Source: Flammula alnicola (lineage: Eukaryota > Basidiomycota > Agaricomycetes > Agaricales > Strophariaceae). From it: a DNA stretch of 64,000 bases. Position numbers and translations under genes: made by a program. Numbering within the stretch: the first letter of the stretch is position 1; every line of letters begins with the position of its first letter. Location of the stretch: NCBI GenBank assembly GCA_015499995.1, contig JADNRV010000014.1, forward strand, positions 1-64,000. The letters run 5' to 3'. Below, piece by piece: positions 37,076 through 48,664 of the stretch. The notes under the pieces are model-generated. The model did no database searches, had not been told where the DNA came from, and saw only the letters and a program-made list of their open reading frames with translations.

Positions 37076-37784
37076 ATGGCTGCTCTCATACCACCGCAGA
37101 ACGCCGCAGGGGTACCGCTACCGCCATTGCCCGCCAATCCAGCGTCACTCGCCGATATCAAAAATGCAAAAGGGTATCTTGACCGACTCTGTGCATCCAA
37201 ACGTGAGCCAAGCCACAGATCCCATTTCATAAATTTCAATGTTCATGGCTCGCCCTGGTCTCCGCGTCAATCACAGTTGCTGCCTCCATGGGAAATCCTC
37301 CCCCGGCCACAGATGAGGAAATTGGGGCAGCCGGAGCCTATACAACAGCTGTTATCTCCTCCCACTCTCCAGCTTATAATGGCGCCCCTGCATATGCAGC
37401 CGACCTCATACACAATATCCTACAAATCCAACAGGATGTCACGTACATGCGACATCGGTCAGACGAGCTGCCGGTGCTTCTGGTTAATAGTCACGCTGTC
37501 AACCGCGGACGACTCCTAAATCCGACTGCCGTGGCTAATGGATGTGCACCACTACTTGACGTTCCCAACCCTCGGACACGGGAAGATCTCTCCTACTTTA
37601 CTGGTGAGTTCCATTAGTCTCTTGGCGCACATTTGCAATGCTTATGTTTGTCTGGTTATCGTCTGTAGCTGATCAGTGTGCTGCATCTGCCGCCAACCTA
37701 GGACTGCCTGCACTTCCAGCAGAGACACCTCTTCTCGAGCGGCGACGTCAGATTGCTGCCAGAATTGGAGTTACACTTTTATAA
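37076..37784 (+). CDS. Mug135-like C-terminal domain protein
   Basis: Three exons: 37076-37202, 37277-37603 and 37669-37784, 189 residues, with both introns (74 and 65 bases) in phase. The Pro/Ala-rich start (MAALIPPQNAAGVPLPPLPA) is followed by a helical region (AADLIHNILQIQQDVTYMRH). Next come LPVLLVNSHAVNRGRLLNPT and the C-terminal block PNPRTREDLSYFT to LPAETPLLERRRQIAARIGV. That ending resembles the Mug135 C-terminal domain, abundant in basidiomycetes and named after a fission-yeast gene upregulated in meiosis. Its molecular role is unknown. The assignment rests on recalled family shape and needs a profile search. Confidence 0.65.
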
Positions 37785-38336
37785 GTGGTCGGTATTCCCA
37801 TTTATGTAACAGTTCCGTACGCAATTTTCATGAAGCGATATCCGGATCGATGCTTATTTGGTATTTCTTTCAGCACCCGTCGTTTGCACCGTTTCAAAGT
37901 TCAAACTCCCTTTCCTACCTGTATACTTAGCTCGTGTTCTACACTGAACCTCGTCTTCTCTTTCTGTTCTCTTTCTGAACCTGCCTGCTTCAGATTTCTC
38001 CGGGGAGACTATGTCAATGGGCACACAATCACCAAATTGATTTTTTCTCCGGGGGCTCTTCAGACTTTACTTGTATGAAATCCTAGTGCTCATCACTTTA
38101 AAACTCGCTTCGCGCAGTGATTTTGACACGAGACTCTGCGACGTAGTTACTGTGCCAATCGACCAGATCTTTCAAGTTGAGTCCTCTCCGTACCTGATGT
38201 CAGGGCTCGGTTAAAACCACAAGCCCACGGTCACCAAACCCGAGTCATCTTCGACTCATGCTTCCTTGTTATACATGTTATGGCTCTTTGATCCTGCGAC
38301 ACACCATCACCCAGTGCTTTTCAGATACTTGCTGGC
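37785..38336. other. intergenic
   Basis: 3' flank of the Mug135-like gene and upstream sequence of the first surface-protein pseudogene. No coding sequence recognised. Confidence 0.4.
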
Positions 38337-39714
38337 ATGACAATCAACGGGGTCTCTCGAACAGTACTGATAGACGACACTGACTCCAGTATATCATACA
38401 CTGGACAATGGTTTCAAGACCAAAACACCGAGAGCTTTAATAGCCCAGGGACTTCCGGACCTCCGTTCTTGGGCACTCTGCATGGCCCAAACTCGAATGG
38501 AAGCTTAGCGTACACTTTCATAGGTGCGAGTTCTTTCGTTCATAGAATACCTTTTTACGACTGAACATTTCTTCCGTAGGTTCAAGTTCTGGGGTGGCAG
38601 TTGTTGGTACAATCGAACTTGTTAATAGAACCAGCGATGGTTCGTCAATCAGCCCTCCTTGGAAATGTATTATCGATAGCACTAGCGTCTATGCGATACC
38701 TCCCAGCTCGGTGGGTCATAGGATGCTGTTTTGCCAGATGGAAAATTTGGCAGACCCGGGTCCGCATATATGATACAGTGACGGTCCACGTTGCGGTTCC
38801 GCTGGGGCAGTCGTTCTGGTTCGATTACATTGAGTATGCTCCATCTGTCTATGTGGGGTTGGAGCAGGAGCTCGTTTCAGTCAACTCAGAGAATCCCAAA
38901 TTGCGGTATGACTCTGGATGGCATTTGTCTCAGGAATTGGATAATGTGACCTCTGAAAACGGCTCAACGCTTGTTTTCTCCTTCAACGGTGCGTACTGTT
39001 GTGTTAATATAGTTACGAGCCTTCTAAATTACCTGGGTCAGGCACCTCCGTCAGTTGGTACGGCTCTACACCAATCAATAACGCTGCTTTCCTTCCCACA
39101 ACAGCCACCTACTCCGTCGATGGTCAGACACCTATAGGCTTCCAGCTAGACGGTATTTCCATTCTTGGCAATCCGAAATCTAATCAGCAATATTTTCAAA
39201 CCGCCCAACTCCCTGCCCGTCAAGATACCCTTGAAGTCGTGTATGAAGGAAATATCCAAACAATTAACACTCAGTTACCTCATAGTCCATAACTCCTCCT
39301 CGCCGGCTCCTTCCAGCCTACCCCCCGGCTCTTCAGGAATTTCAAGTCCCACCTCGACTTCCATAGTCGCTGGGAGGCAGCCCAGTTTCGCCGCCAATAG
39401 CGGTAACTTGAATGGTAATTCTATTAGCACGGGCAAGATTCCTGGTATTGTCGTGGGAGTTGTCGTTGATTTTTTTTGGTCGTTATTGTTATCGGCTACG
39501 TCACGTTTCGGTGTCTCCGTGGGCGCACGCAGCAGCGGTACGGATGGGTTGGTCCAATTCCAACGACCCCTCTCGTTGAACCTTCCTCGGCCCTGCAAAC
39601 ATTCCCTCCAATGATGCGGACCCATCCCCTGATACGACACCCAGCCCAAATCCTCCTTCGCAAGAAATTGCCCAAGTGGATCGTACTACCTAGTAGCGAA
39701 AATTCAGTGTATTG
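38337..39714 (+). pseudogene. surface-protein family member A (multiple frameshifts)
   Basis: It has the three-exon layout of the intact relative at 52272-53983: exon 1 38337-38521, then acceptors near 38580 and 39042. The start (MTINGVSRTVLIDDTDSSIS), the FWFDYIEYAPS block and the SWYGSTP block all align with it. Three disruptions are visible: a frame change near 38765 (stop after GPHI), another near 39267 that removes part of the QTTPLTL motif, and a third in the T-run at about 39468-39476 inside the TM helix. The cytosolic tail is therefore lost. It is best read as a decayed paralogue in the cluster. Confidence 0.8.
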
Positions 39715-40560
39715 AGATAAAGCTTGTCCATGGTGCTGTTTTTATTATATTTCTTTTGTTTCCTACATCGAGGCTATTGATAAATCACACATACTTACAC
39801 ACATGCAGCTTTCTATTCTTTGCAGAAACATCCATCCCACATCGATGTCATTTCTCGACCGGTACTCCTTTAGGCTCCCTCCACCAAACAGGAGTCGGTC
39901 AAGTGAAAATATATCTTTCGCAAGCAGAAAATTTGTTTACCTCTATGTTACAGGGCCAGATTGCTCCTCCCAATCATTAAGTACTCCAGTAGCAAGTAAT
40001 TTATGGCAAACCTGCTGCATAATTTGCTGGAAGATGAACTCAAGATGAACTTATGCACCTCTGTGCGTAGTGGACCTGCCCTAAACTTGTGACGTTCATT
40101 CTTAATGATAATGAGCAAAAATTCTCCAGCGACTCCTCAGCCTCAGCGCTCAGCGCTCAGCCCTCTCTATCCAAGTTGGCAAGATGAAAATTTTATATAA
40201 AGAACATTCGCTTCCAAGGATCCAACTTTTCGTCTATTTATGATTGCAGCACCGAGGTAGAAAATCGGTGCGAGTCATTCCCCGACATTGCCACCGTCAC
40301 AATCTTTTCCTGTACAATGGCAGACTGCGCATTGAAGCTACGATCAGGTTACTTACAAGAAGTTAAGTTTCACAATTTCCGAACTGGTAACTCGGTGACA
40401 CTGATAAGTTGATGGGCAGATCTCGAGATGAATATTGTTGATGATTGCCACTAGTAACTACATACACTACATTGATATCCAGTCGTACTTGACTGACGTT
40501 CATTCTTTCCATCCCGGTAACCACGCCCTCTCACCGGTCGTGGACTTTGAAGATAAAACT
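39715..40560. other. intergenic; TATA-like motif upstream of member B
   Basis: AT-rich sequence. TATATAAAG near 40193 lies about 365 bases before the member B start and may be a promoter element. No gene seen. Confidence 0.3.
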
Positions 40561-42134
40561 ATGTCGGAGCAAACAATTGTCGACGACACTGACACTAGCA
40601 TTATTTACACTAGTGGGCCATGGTCCACAGATCTGGGCGCTCTCGATGACCAAGGAGGTCAGGGAAGTCCATTCCACCATTCACTCCATGGGACGTCTTC
40701 AAATGCAAGCTTCTCCTATGCGTTCAATGGTAAGTGTTCCCCTCTTCCTCCTAGGTTCTATGGAATTCAATGTCTTGACTGACACTATCGATCTAGGTAC
40801 CACAGTACTAGTCTTTGGTTCAATTCGTAACATTACTTCTGAGGCGCCATACGCAACCTGGAATGTCTCGTCGACAATATCAGCACCAGCTCTACCGTAG
40901 TCAACACAATGCCTTCCGGTACTGCTCCAGTAAACAGGTGGCAACTGTGTGGGACTAATTCGCTTATAGACGGGCTGCATACCCTCACTGTGAACGTTTC
41001 GGTTTCTGCTGGACAGACTGGAGTCTTTTGGTTTGATTACTTCCGTTACACCCCATCTGCGACCATGCTACTAGACCAGGCCACTATTCGCGTTGACCCA
41101 TCGGATCCGCAATTGGAATACGGGCAAGGGTGGCAGTCTATGGCCTCAGGACCTGTTACTGCAGACGCAAACTCAACCTTCACTTTCCCTTTCATCGGTT
41201 GGTGGAGCGCTAGTCTAGTAATGCCCATAGAATATTTCTGATATTTTTGCCTTCAGGCACATCCCTTGTCTGGTATGGTTATATACCCAACGATAATTCT
41301 TTTGGTCTCGCTGCCACAGCCGCGACCTTTGCCATTGACAGCCAACTCCCTACCACTTTCAACCTAGCCGGACTTCCCTCTCACACGTCACCTACACAAT
41401 TCAACCAGATATTTTTTCAGAGCGCGGAGCTTCCTAACACACAACACACGCTTGAAGTCGTGTATCAAGGAAACTCACAAACAACACCTCTAACTCTCCA
41501 GTATCTCGTAGTCCAGAACGGCACCTCACCCCCAATTACCACTTCCCTCACGAACTCCTTGACGACCTCACTTCCTTCGCCCAGTTCCGTCACGAACGTC
41601 TCAACGACCGCACTACCTAGTCTTCCTTCGCCCACTGGCGCCGAAAGACCAGGTAGTTCGGACCGTATCGCCGCCACTCTCGGAGGTGTCTTGGGAGGTC
41701 TGGCACTCATAGCGTTGGCAATTTCAGGCCTTCTTTATGCCCGTCGACGAAAATCATGCTTGGAAGTCATGGCTTACCTAGAGACGCCCAAACCTTTCGG
41801 TCACTCCCCCGAAGCGTCAGCCCACCTGCAATACTTTCCGCAACCAATTAGTCAGGCAAACACAGATCTGAGTGGCACGGGTTCTCGCTCAGGGGGTGGC
41901 ACAGCGTTCAGAAACGAAAAAGGACCCAGACCTTCCATTGTTACATCAACTAACTCGACCCAAAGCACCGCCCCGGCCAGCCCTCCTGTCTATCCACGAC
42001 CTCAACTTCATAATTATCACGCTTCACCGATCTTTATTAGGGACGAAGATATTAATGTTAGAGTATCCGACACTGATCATGGTAGTGTGATCCTCCTGCC
42101 TCCTGTGTACTCGAGTATACCTCAAAATGAATGA
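40561..42134 (+). CDS. surface-protein family member B (one frameshift)
   Basis: Exons 40561-40729, 40797-41197 and 41257-42134. Residues 1 to ~56 form the first module (MSEQTIVDDTDTSIIYTSGP). The second module contains FWFDYFRYTPSATMLLDQA and the third SLVWYGYIPND to LTLQYLVVQNG. A Thr/Ser stalk, one TM helix (IAATLGGVLGGLALIALAIS) and an RRRK stop-transfer follow, then a cytosolic tail ending LPPVY. Near 40858 the expected TGGGAATGT reads TGGAATGT; this one-base loss stops the frame at about 40902. Total exon length is one short of a multiple of three, in agreement. It may be a recent pseudogene or a sequencing error. The modules look like extracellular beta-sandwich domains. Their ligand is unknown. 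Confidence 0.7.
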
Positions 42135-42419
42135 CCAGGGTCTGAGGCATGTCTTCGATCCTAATATTTCGCCTTATTTCTCTTTATTTTATTACTGATA
42201 ACTTTTAGGTAGCATTTTTTTTATTGTATTCATTATATCTTGGATTGATTCTTAAAAGCGTTAGACGAGCCCGAAGAATCTTGGGATAAATCGCTAGGCG
42301 CTTAACTCCAATAATGTCGAATAACGAGCCCAAAAAATAAAGATATATATACAGATGCATATGGGTAAATAACGGAAACAGTCTAGCAGCACGACATACT
42401 AGTCTATCGATCCTTAGCT
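42135..42419. other. shared 3' region of convergent members B and C
   Basis: AT-rich, with AATAAA-like motifs for both directions. Members B (+) and C (-) converge here. Confidence 0.4.
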
Positions 42420-44084
42420 TCATGAGTAAATATCTGATCCGGCGGTGCTATTGTCTCGATTAGACGACAGCACAGCATGAGCCCTTTCTGCGTCGGAATT
42501 CTCTGCGCTAATGGATGTCCCAGAGTGTTGTGTTGAGGAAGCTTGAAGCCCTTCAAGTTGTCGGAGAGCACGATACGCATGCAAATTGGCGCTCGGGCTT
42601 AAAGGAAGACTTGTTTGACGACCCAATTTAAGTGTCTGGTCGTTCTTTGGCAGTGGATTTCCGGTTCGGGTCGACGACACTGCCTCTCGTATCCCGCTGG
42701 AACTGTCCATCGAGATATGGCTTGTAGAATCGAATGCGAATGTGTTCCAATAACCACTTCCGGAGCGGAAGGTCTGCAGCGGGTGATTGTTATATGCTGA
42801 ATAGGAAGACTGCGAAGACATGGACGAGGAACGCCCCCTGCTGCGCAAGAAAGCATTCCCCGTGATAGAGCTTGTCTGTTTGCCAGTAAACGATGTAGTA
42901 TTTGGTGGTGCTTCTTCGTCATTAGGTTTTTGTTGTGTCGGCGTCGATAAAAGAAGAAAACCGAGAAAACAGCGAGCAAGAAGACAAAGAAGGCCAACCC
43001 GCCGATTAGGCCTCCCAGGAGTGAATTAAGCTGGTGCGCATTGTTTTCGCTGGTCGAATCGGTAGAAGGCTGGGAGCTTGTGGTTGGGAAAGTTGTAGGT
43101 ATGATTGATGGCCCACCAGACCCGGAGGAAGGGGCATTACTCGGCGAGTTTGACGTATTGTTTTGGACTATAACACCCTCCAAAGTCAGAGGTGTCGTCT
43201 CAGAGTTTCCTTGGTACACAACATCGAGTCTGTGCTGGCCAGTAGGAAGGAGTGGTGTTTCGAAGAAAATCTGGCTGAACATCAACACCGCCTGGGTGGC
43301 GTTCGAGCGGAGACCGTTCAGCTTGAAATTTACGGGAGCCTGTCCGTCGATAGCATAGGTTGCGGTTGTTGGAGCGAATGGGAAGCTACTAGATATGAAA
43401 CCAACCCAAGTGAGAGATATGCCTACATAAAAATATCATCAAGTTGGTTTGTTACAGGGAGTGAGAACCAAGAACACACCATTAAACAGAAAAGTACATG
43501 TTGAGTTCGTTTTTCGGGTCATGTTTCCTGAGGGCAAAGTCTGCCATCCTGGCCCGTACTCCATTTCTGGATCCGTCGAACCGATATACACAGTCGCATT
43601 GTCCAATGGCACGCTTGCAGATGGAAGGTACTGGATATAATCAAACGAAAAGGATTGACATACTCTAGCCTTTGCGTTAACGGTGATTGTGTGAGATCCG
43701 TCTGTTAACGTGTCTTGTTTACATATTGGCCAGCGGTTTGTCGGATCGTAGGATAAAGGGGGAGGGATGCCGATGCCGTCGACGAGACACTCCCAGGTTG
43801 GTGGTTCTCCGAAGGAGCTCGAGTTTTGCATATAACCAAACACTATAACTTGCGAGCCTAGAGTTATGTGTTCATTTTCTATGAATTAGTAACGAACACT
43901 ACAAGAGAAGCGCGATACGACTCATACCGTTGAACGAATAAGAGAAGCTCGCGCTGGCATTTGTTTCATGCAACGTGCCGTATAACGGCTCTCCGTAAGT
44001 GCTTTGGGAGTCCCGATCTGCAAACCATGGTCCAGTGTAATTTACGGAGAGGTCGTTGTCGTCGACTATCACCCATCGCGACAT
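42420..44084 (-). CDS. surface-protein family member C (one frameshift)
   Basis: Exons 44084-43928, 43857-43480 and 43422-42420. The product starts MSRWVIVDDNDLSVNYTGPW and repeats the family layout: SFDYIQYLPSASVPLDNATV, then SLTWVGFIS and LTLEGVIVQNN. A Ser-rich stalk, a TM helix (LLGGLIGGLAFFVFLLAVFS) and basic residues follow. Just after the TM, in the A5 run near 42928, the coding frame shifts by one. The other frame gives the expected Ser-rich cytosolic tail ending at 42420. Summed exon length confirms a one-base difference. Unlike members B and F, the tail does not end in PPxY. It could be a real lesion or a homopolymer error. Confidence 0.68.
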
Positions 44085-45364
44085 AGTTAGACGTTATGGG
44101 ATTAGCTGTTGCGAGGGACACTTAAGAAAAGAGGGGTATACGTAGCAAAAGAGGGAAAGTATTGCCAAGGGTGTATTAATATTTCCTTCTTATAACACCT
44201 CGTACCGCACGTATATCTCGTCCATTGTATCCAACTGATAGATTCAAGGTCATCGATCATCATTAAGGAGTCTGTGAGGGAGACTATCCAACTTGATTGA
44301 AATTAGCATCGCGTCTCAACGGGCATTCTCTTTCAAATTCACCGTGCATCCATTTGTTCGAAGAGGGTAATAGCATCCCGTCATGCGTTCCCATCGCTCC
44401 GTAAAGATATCTTGGCCAGTGAGAAAAATATCATCGTGGTGTCTTGAATATTGACGGTCGTAAAATGAATACAATGACTCGCAACTTGAAGCTTGAATAC
44501 TTACTCCAAGATCAGGAAGCTGACATTCTAACTCTTTTGCCTACGTGCCTCACATATATGTAAGTATTTTAGGTTTGAAACGGTCGCAAATTCTAAGAAT
44601 GCTTACTTGGGTCTGGAGTTGCTCGATGGCACAGCGTTCGTTGCAACCGTGCCCTAAGAATCAGGATCATATCGCGCCCAAGGCCCGATGTCATCAAGTT
44701 GTCGCATCGTACTCGTCGTGAGTGATGAGTATTCCATGCTTGCCACGATTTATTAAGCCAGTAAATCGTCCCTTTGATGAACTTGGAAAGGTGGTGGGAA
44801 CAAGGTGGGAGTTTAACGTTTAGGGAGAAGACGGATCTTCTTGCGCCAAACTTCTTACACGAAATTGTCTCAAAGCGCTTATCTGATAGGATAAAAGTCT
44901 CAAAACGCGCTCAGCTTGTTTTCGACAGATGTGGTGCTAATAGACCTGAAGTTGGATGCCCGATGGCTGATAATAATGTTTGTCAAATATGTAGGGCAAG
45001 AATGTGCCTTGCGCCACGACAAGGGAAAAGGATGTGGGATGAATTACGACAACATATAAGTACACTACGAATCACGATACTAATATGAAGAACAAGGAAT
45101 ACAAATGACAAGTCTCTGCCGAAATGGATCAAGGATAAGGGGAGGTCGGGCAAGATTTGATTAAGTCCCATTAATCATGAGAGCAAACGGAAAAACTGTA
45201 AAGTCGGGAATCGAGAACGACAAGGCTACATGGGTCTGAGGAAAGAAAGACCAAACACTTTCACTGGCCCGTAGGAATCGTACATTGATTACGCCATCCG
45301 GAGGGAGTATTATAGCCAATTAAACCCCGATACTAAAGAGGATAAATTTCGCGATTTTAACCTA
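44085..45364. other. intergenic, nothing identified
   Basis: Promoter side of member C and 3' side of the next minus-strand gene. A 104-residue frame at 44774-45088 has no family signature. Confidence 0.35.
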
Positions 45365-46569
45365 TCAAAAAATTCCGGTCGTAAGACGTTCGTCGAACAT
45401 GGCGGCAAAGTTCTCACTTTTGGTGGTAGTACTGGTGTTACCGTTGGCGTTGGTTGCAAGATGTGGGTCGATGGCATCCGCCGGGGCAGAGCCGGAACCA
45501 CTGGACGGGGTTGTCGTGGATGCTGTCTGGCTATCGCCGAAGGTGGTCCTGAAAGGTGTGGGGGCTATGATAGACCGGTGAAAGCGGGCACGAAAGTCAT
45601 TGACAGCCTGGTTGGGATCTGCTGGGCCCGGGCCATTCGGATGCGGAAAAGGATGTAGGGTTGCAGCTTGTGGGTCATGTTGGCTTAGGTCAACACCATA
45701 CGGAGGAGGCACGCCCGGAGGCTGGCCTCCATTCTTCGCTACCTGCTCAGCATAATGGATTCGACGCTGTGTTAAGAAAAAGTTTTTCGAGAAATCTGAG
45801 TTTCCTTTTAGGAAAAACTTCCACGATTACATACCTGATGGTCCCAGCGATCCCAAGCTTCAGCAATGATTGGCTCCAACGATGCTAGTTCTTCATTCGA
45901 CATGCCCAATGTTCGCAGGAGGTGCTGTTTCAGTAGAGGGGCACATGAAAAAGAGAGCAGCAGCGTTGACGCAAAAGTTTGTCCGCCCAATGGTGCTCCT
46001 TGAGGAAACGGAGGCTCGTGCTGCGGCATCGGCGCATGTGGTGGGATCTGCTGCAATTCAGGTGGCAAAACTTGATGGTACTGACCGTCTGCAGTGGCAC
46101 GGTAGTGGACTTCCTCCATGCCCGGTATAATTTCGTTCCCCATGTCGAGGCCTAGCTCACGCATTCGTTTTTGTTTCACAAGTAGCCGGTGTTTTCTCTG
46201 TCTTTCACGGGCAGCCGCACGGACCTTATCTCGCCGCTCGACTTCCTCCGGAGTCAAATCTTGGGGCACGTATTCAGGCTGTTGTTGTGGAGGCGGCTGC
46301 TGCTGCACCTGGGGTGGTTGCTGTTGCAATTGTTGCTGTGCGGCCACTGCGGCCGCCTGCTGCTGCTGTTGCTGAAGAGCTACGAGGTGTTGGTTTTCTT
46401 CGCCTGAAGAAAAGGCCATGATGCCCATACCATTCCTGCGATCTCTCTCGCGCTTTCTGCGCTGTCTCTCCGCCGCCTTCTCCCGCTTAATCTTCTGGCT
46501 TTCTGTCTCGGACTCCCGTGGTCGTCTGCGAGATATGCTGGGTGGCTCGCTGTGCATGCTTCCGTCCAT
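45365..46569 (-). CDS. Gln-rich basic nuclear-type protein
   Basis: Two exons, 46569-45835 and 45766-45365, 378 residues, intron 68 bases, phase 0. The N terminus has a strongly basic helical segment (ESQKIKREKAAERQRRKRERDRR) resembling a DNA-binding or nuclear-localisation region. Long Gln/Pro tracts follow, then a second basic helix (VRAAARERQRKHRLLVKQKR). A helical region follows (LLKQHLLRTLGMSNEELASL to AWDRWDHQRRIHYAEQVAKN), then a Pro-rich, Ser/Thr-rich tail. PolyQ with paired basic helices suggests a transcriptional regulator or coactivator, but I cannot name a family and no Leu zipper is clear. It sits between two surface-protein genes and looks unrelated to them. Confidence 0.7.
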
Positions 46570-47385
46570 GGGCTCTGGCTGGGTCGACCGTCAATGACAA
46601 AGGGAATCTTCTCCCTGGATTCAATTTGTCCCTAATCTCTCTACACCTACAGCCTTCACAGTATTCTGTGTGCGACTGGGCGTGATGCTGTGTGACCTGC
46701 GCGACGGCTTTGCGAGGGTGGACAGTGACAATATCGTGACGGACAGTGACGGGAGGTTTGGGAGGAGTTGTCACAACAAGAGAAACAACGTTGATAACAC
46801 GATCCCCGTGGGAAATAAATTCCAAATCCATCTTTCATCAGCCTCGCTTTCTCAGCGTTCTCCGTGGTTTATCCACTGCCACTCGCATATGGTGCTCTTT
46901 CCTCTGGAGAACATTAAAACGAGCCCTACTGATTTTGTTCAATCCAAAGATACAAGAAAGACTGGGTGACGTGATTTATTCTTTATTCTATACCGAAAAC
47001 GGCTGTTGTGGACCTCTCTCGCTTGTTGTCTCGTTTGCGTCTCGAAATTGATCACTGCGACGGTGGGGAGCAAAAATATGTGTTCATAATTACATTTGCT
47101 TCGTGTTCTGATTTCCACAGCTCTTCTCAAGTGAGGTCTCGATGACCCAATGATGCGGCCTTGCTGAATGATCACCATCTTCATTGACAACAATTTTCGC
47201 CGAGCTCTTACAAATTATTTTTTGCCTCGTACTGCCCTACATATAGGCAGACCCAACATTTCTTGGGCCCTTTAGATTGAACTTGAAATTTTAAGCTTGG
47301 CCTTAGACTAACGAAATCGTACACACTCCCAGCCCCCCGTCGCTGGCGACCATCTCGGTCAGTTTCCTCCTTCCCTCGTGAGGAA
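46570..47385. other. divergent upstream region
   Basis: Lies between the minus-strand Gln-rich gene and the plus-strand remnant at 47386. No gene seen. Confidence 0.35.
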
Positions 47386-48165
47386 ATGCAACAAACTGAC
47401 CATGCGGTAAATTTTCAGCACAACTCGATGAATTGGCTGATCTCAGGAGGCAAAGCCAGCACAACACCAGCTAAGGTTGTGAAGAAGCCTTCGGCGGAGA
47501 CCATACACTCTCAACCCTCGCCTTCCCCTCAAAAGACTGTAATGAGTGTAGGCAGGGTACCCTCAAACAAGGTCGCGGACGTCGAGAACCCTCGTCGTGC
47601 GAGATTATTTATAACTGCCACATCTACTTCCGCCATTTCAACCAGGAAGGCTTCGACTGCCGGTGTCACGACATCGGCCTCCTCAGGCGACCATCTCAGC
47701 GTTCCTCGAACCAGTCCACAGCGAAGACCACGAGGAGCATCTTCCGCGTCTCGTGCAGGTCCTAAGGCCGTTCCTGGTGTTATCAGTAGCCAAAGTACAA
47801 GTACAAGCAAATATTCAGCGAAGGAGACAGAAGGAACTACGACATCAAATTCAGCCACATCGGCTTCGCGTCCTTCATGTTCTGCGTCGCGGGTGTCACG
47901 TACCACTGGGACAACGGCGACGCGAGAATCGTCTCTGGTACGTTCCAGGCTAGGAGCGACGTCGAGGACAAAGAGAACGATGAGGAGTGAGAACGAAATT
48001 TGTCTATGCAAATCTCGCCTCGTCGGCCCATTCCTGGAGCCTCCGCGAGCGCTTCAGGATCGACCGACTCGTGGGCTGCCTCGCCTACGACGGGCTCCCT
48101 CAATGGTACATCCCCTGGTCAATGATGTCAAAAGTGCGCTCGTAACAGTTTATCAGTACTGAAGA
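47386..48165 (+). pseudogene. probable broken gene of unknown family
   Basis: All three forward frames carry protein-like pieces in turn. One has CEIIYNCHIYFRHFNQEGFD near 47605-47665. The next has EPVHSEDHEEHLPRLVQVLR near 47712-47775. The third has YDIKFSHIGFASFMFCVAGV, then TYHWDNGDARIVSGTFQ near 47838-47970, before an acidic end. A long Ser/Thr-rich frame (47386-48162) overlaps but looks like a by-product. No introns of normal size reconcile the pieces, so frameshifts in an old gene or captured fragment are likely. Family not recognised. Confidence 0.35.
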
Positions 48166-48664
48166 GCAAGGTTGGACAGCTTTCAGCGCTCAGCGATCTG
48201 CCAGTTGACAATTCAAGACACGAAATAGACATCTAGAATCCAGTTCTTCTGGACCATTCCACAGCCTTAACTAACATCCTTCTATCCGCAGTGCGAGGTC
48301 CATGTACCTTTCCTCTTTCTTGCCTGGAGTCAGTCTGGTGGGACATTGTGTGGTTCCTGAGGCAAGGTGATATAGAGAAGCTCGAACCACATGGACATTT
48401 GCCAGTGACAGCGCGGAAGCGCCGGACCTATAAGTGGATCGCGCGTACATCTATGACCCGTGCCATGGCGCTATAGCCGCCACTGCGTGTCACCGAGACA
48501 TCCAAAGTGAACGCTGAGGATAGGTTAAGATAAAAAGAGTGGATTTATGGCTACTTGTAAATAAGCGCACTTAATTTGTACACAAGAAAGACCACTGTTG
48601 GATGTACTGGTGAGCGCGGTGATGTCATACAAATACGACAGAGAAACAACTTCATCTACAAACT
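48166..48664. other. intergenic
   Basis: 3' flank of the next minus-strand gene. A 61-residue plus-strand piece at 48291-48476 looks protein-like (PLSCLESVWWDIVWFLRQGD) and may be another fragment of the broken gene to its left. Confidence 0.3.

Noticed and set aside
46118..46407. Cys-rich plus-strand frames
   Set aside because: Antisense of the Gln-rich tract in the minus-strand gene at 45365-46569.
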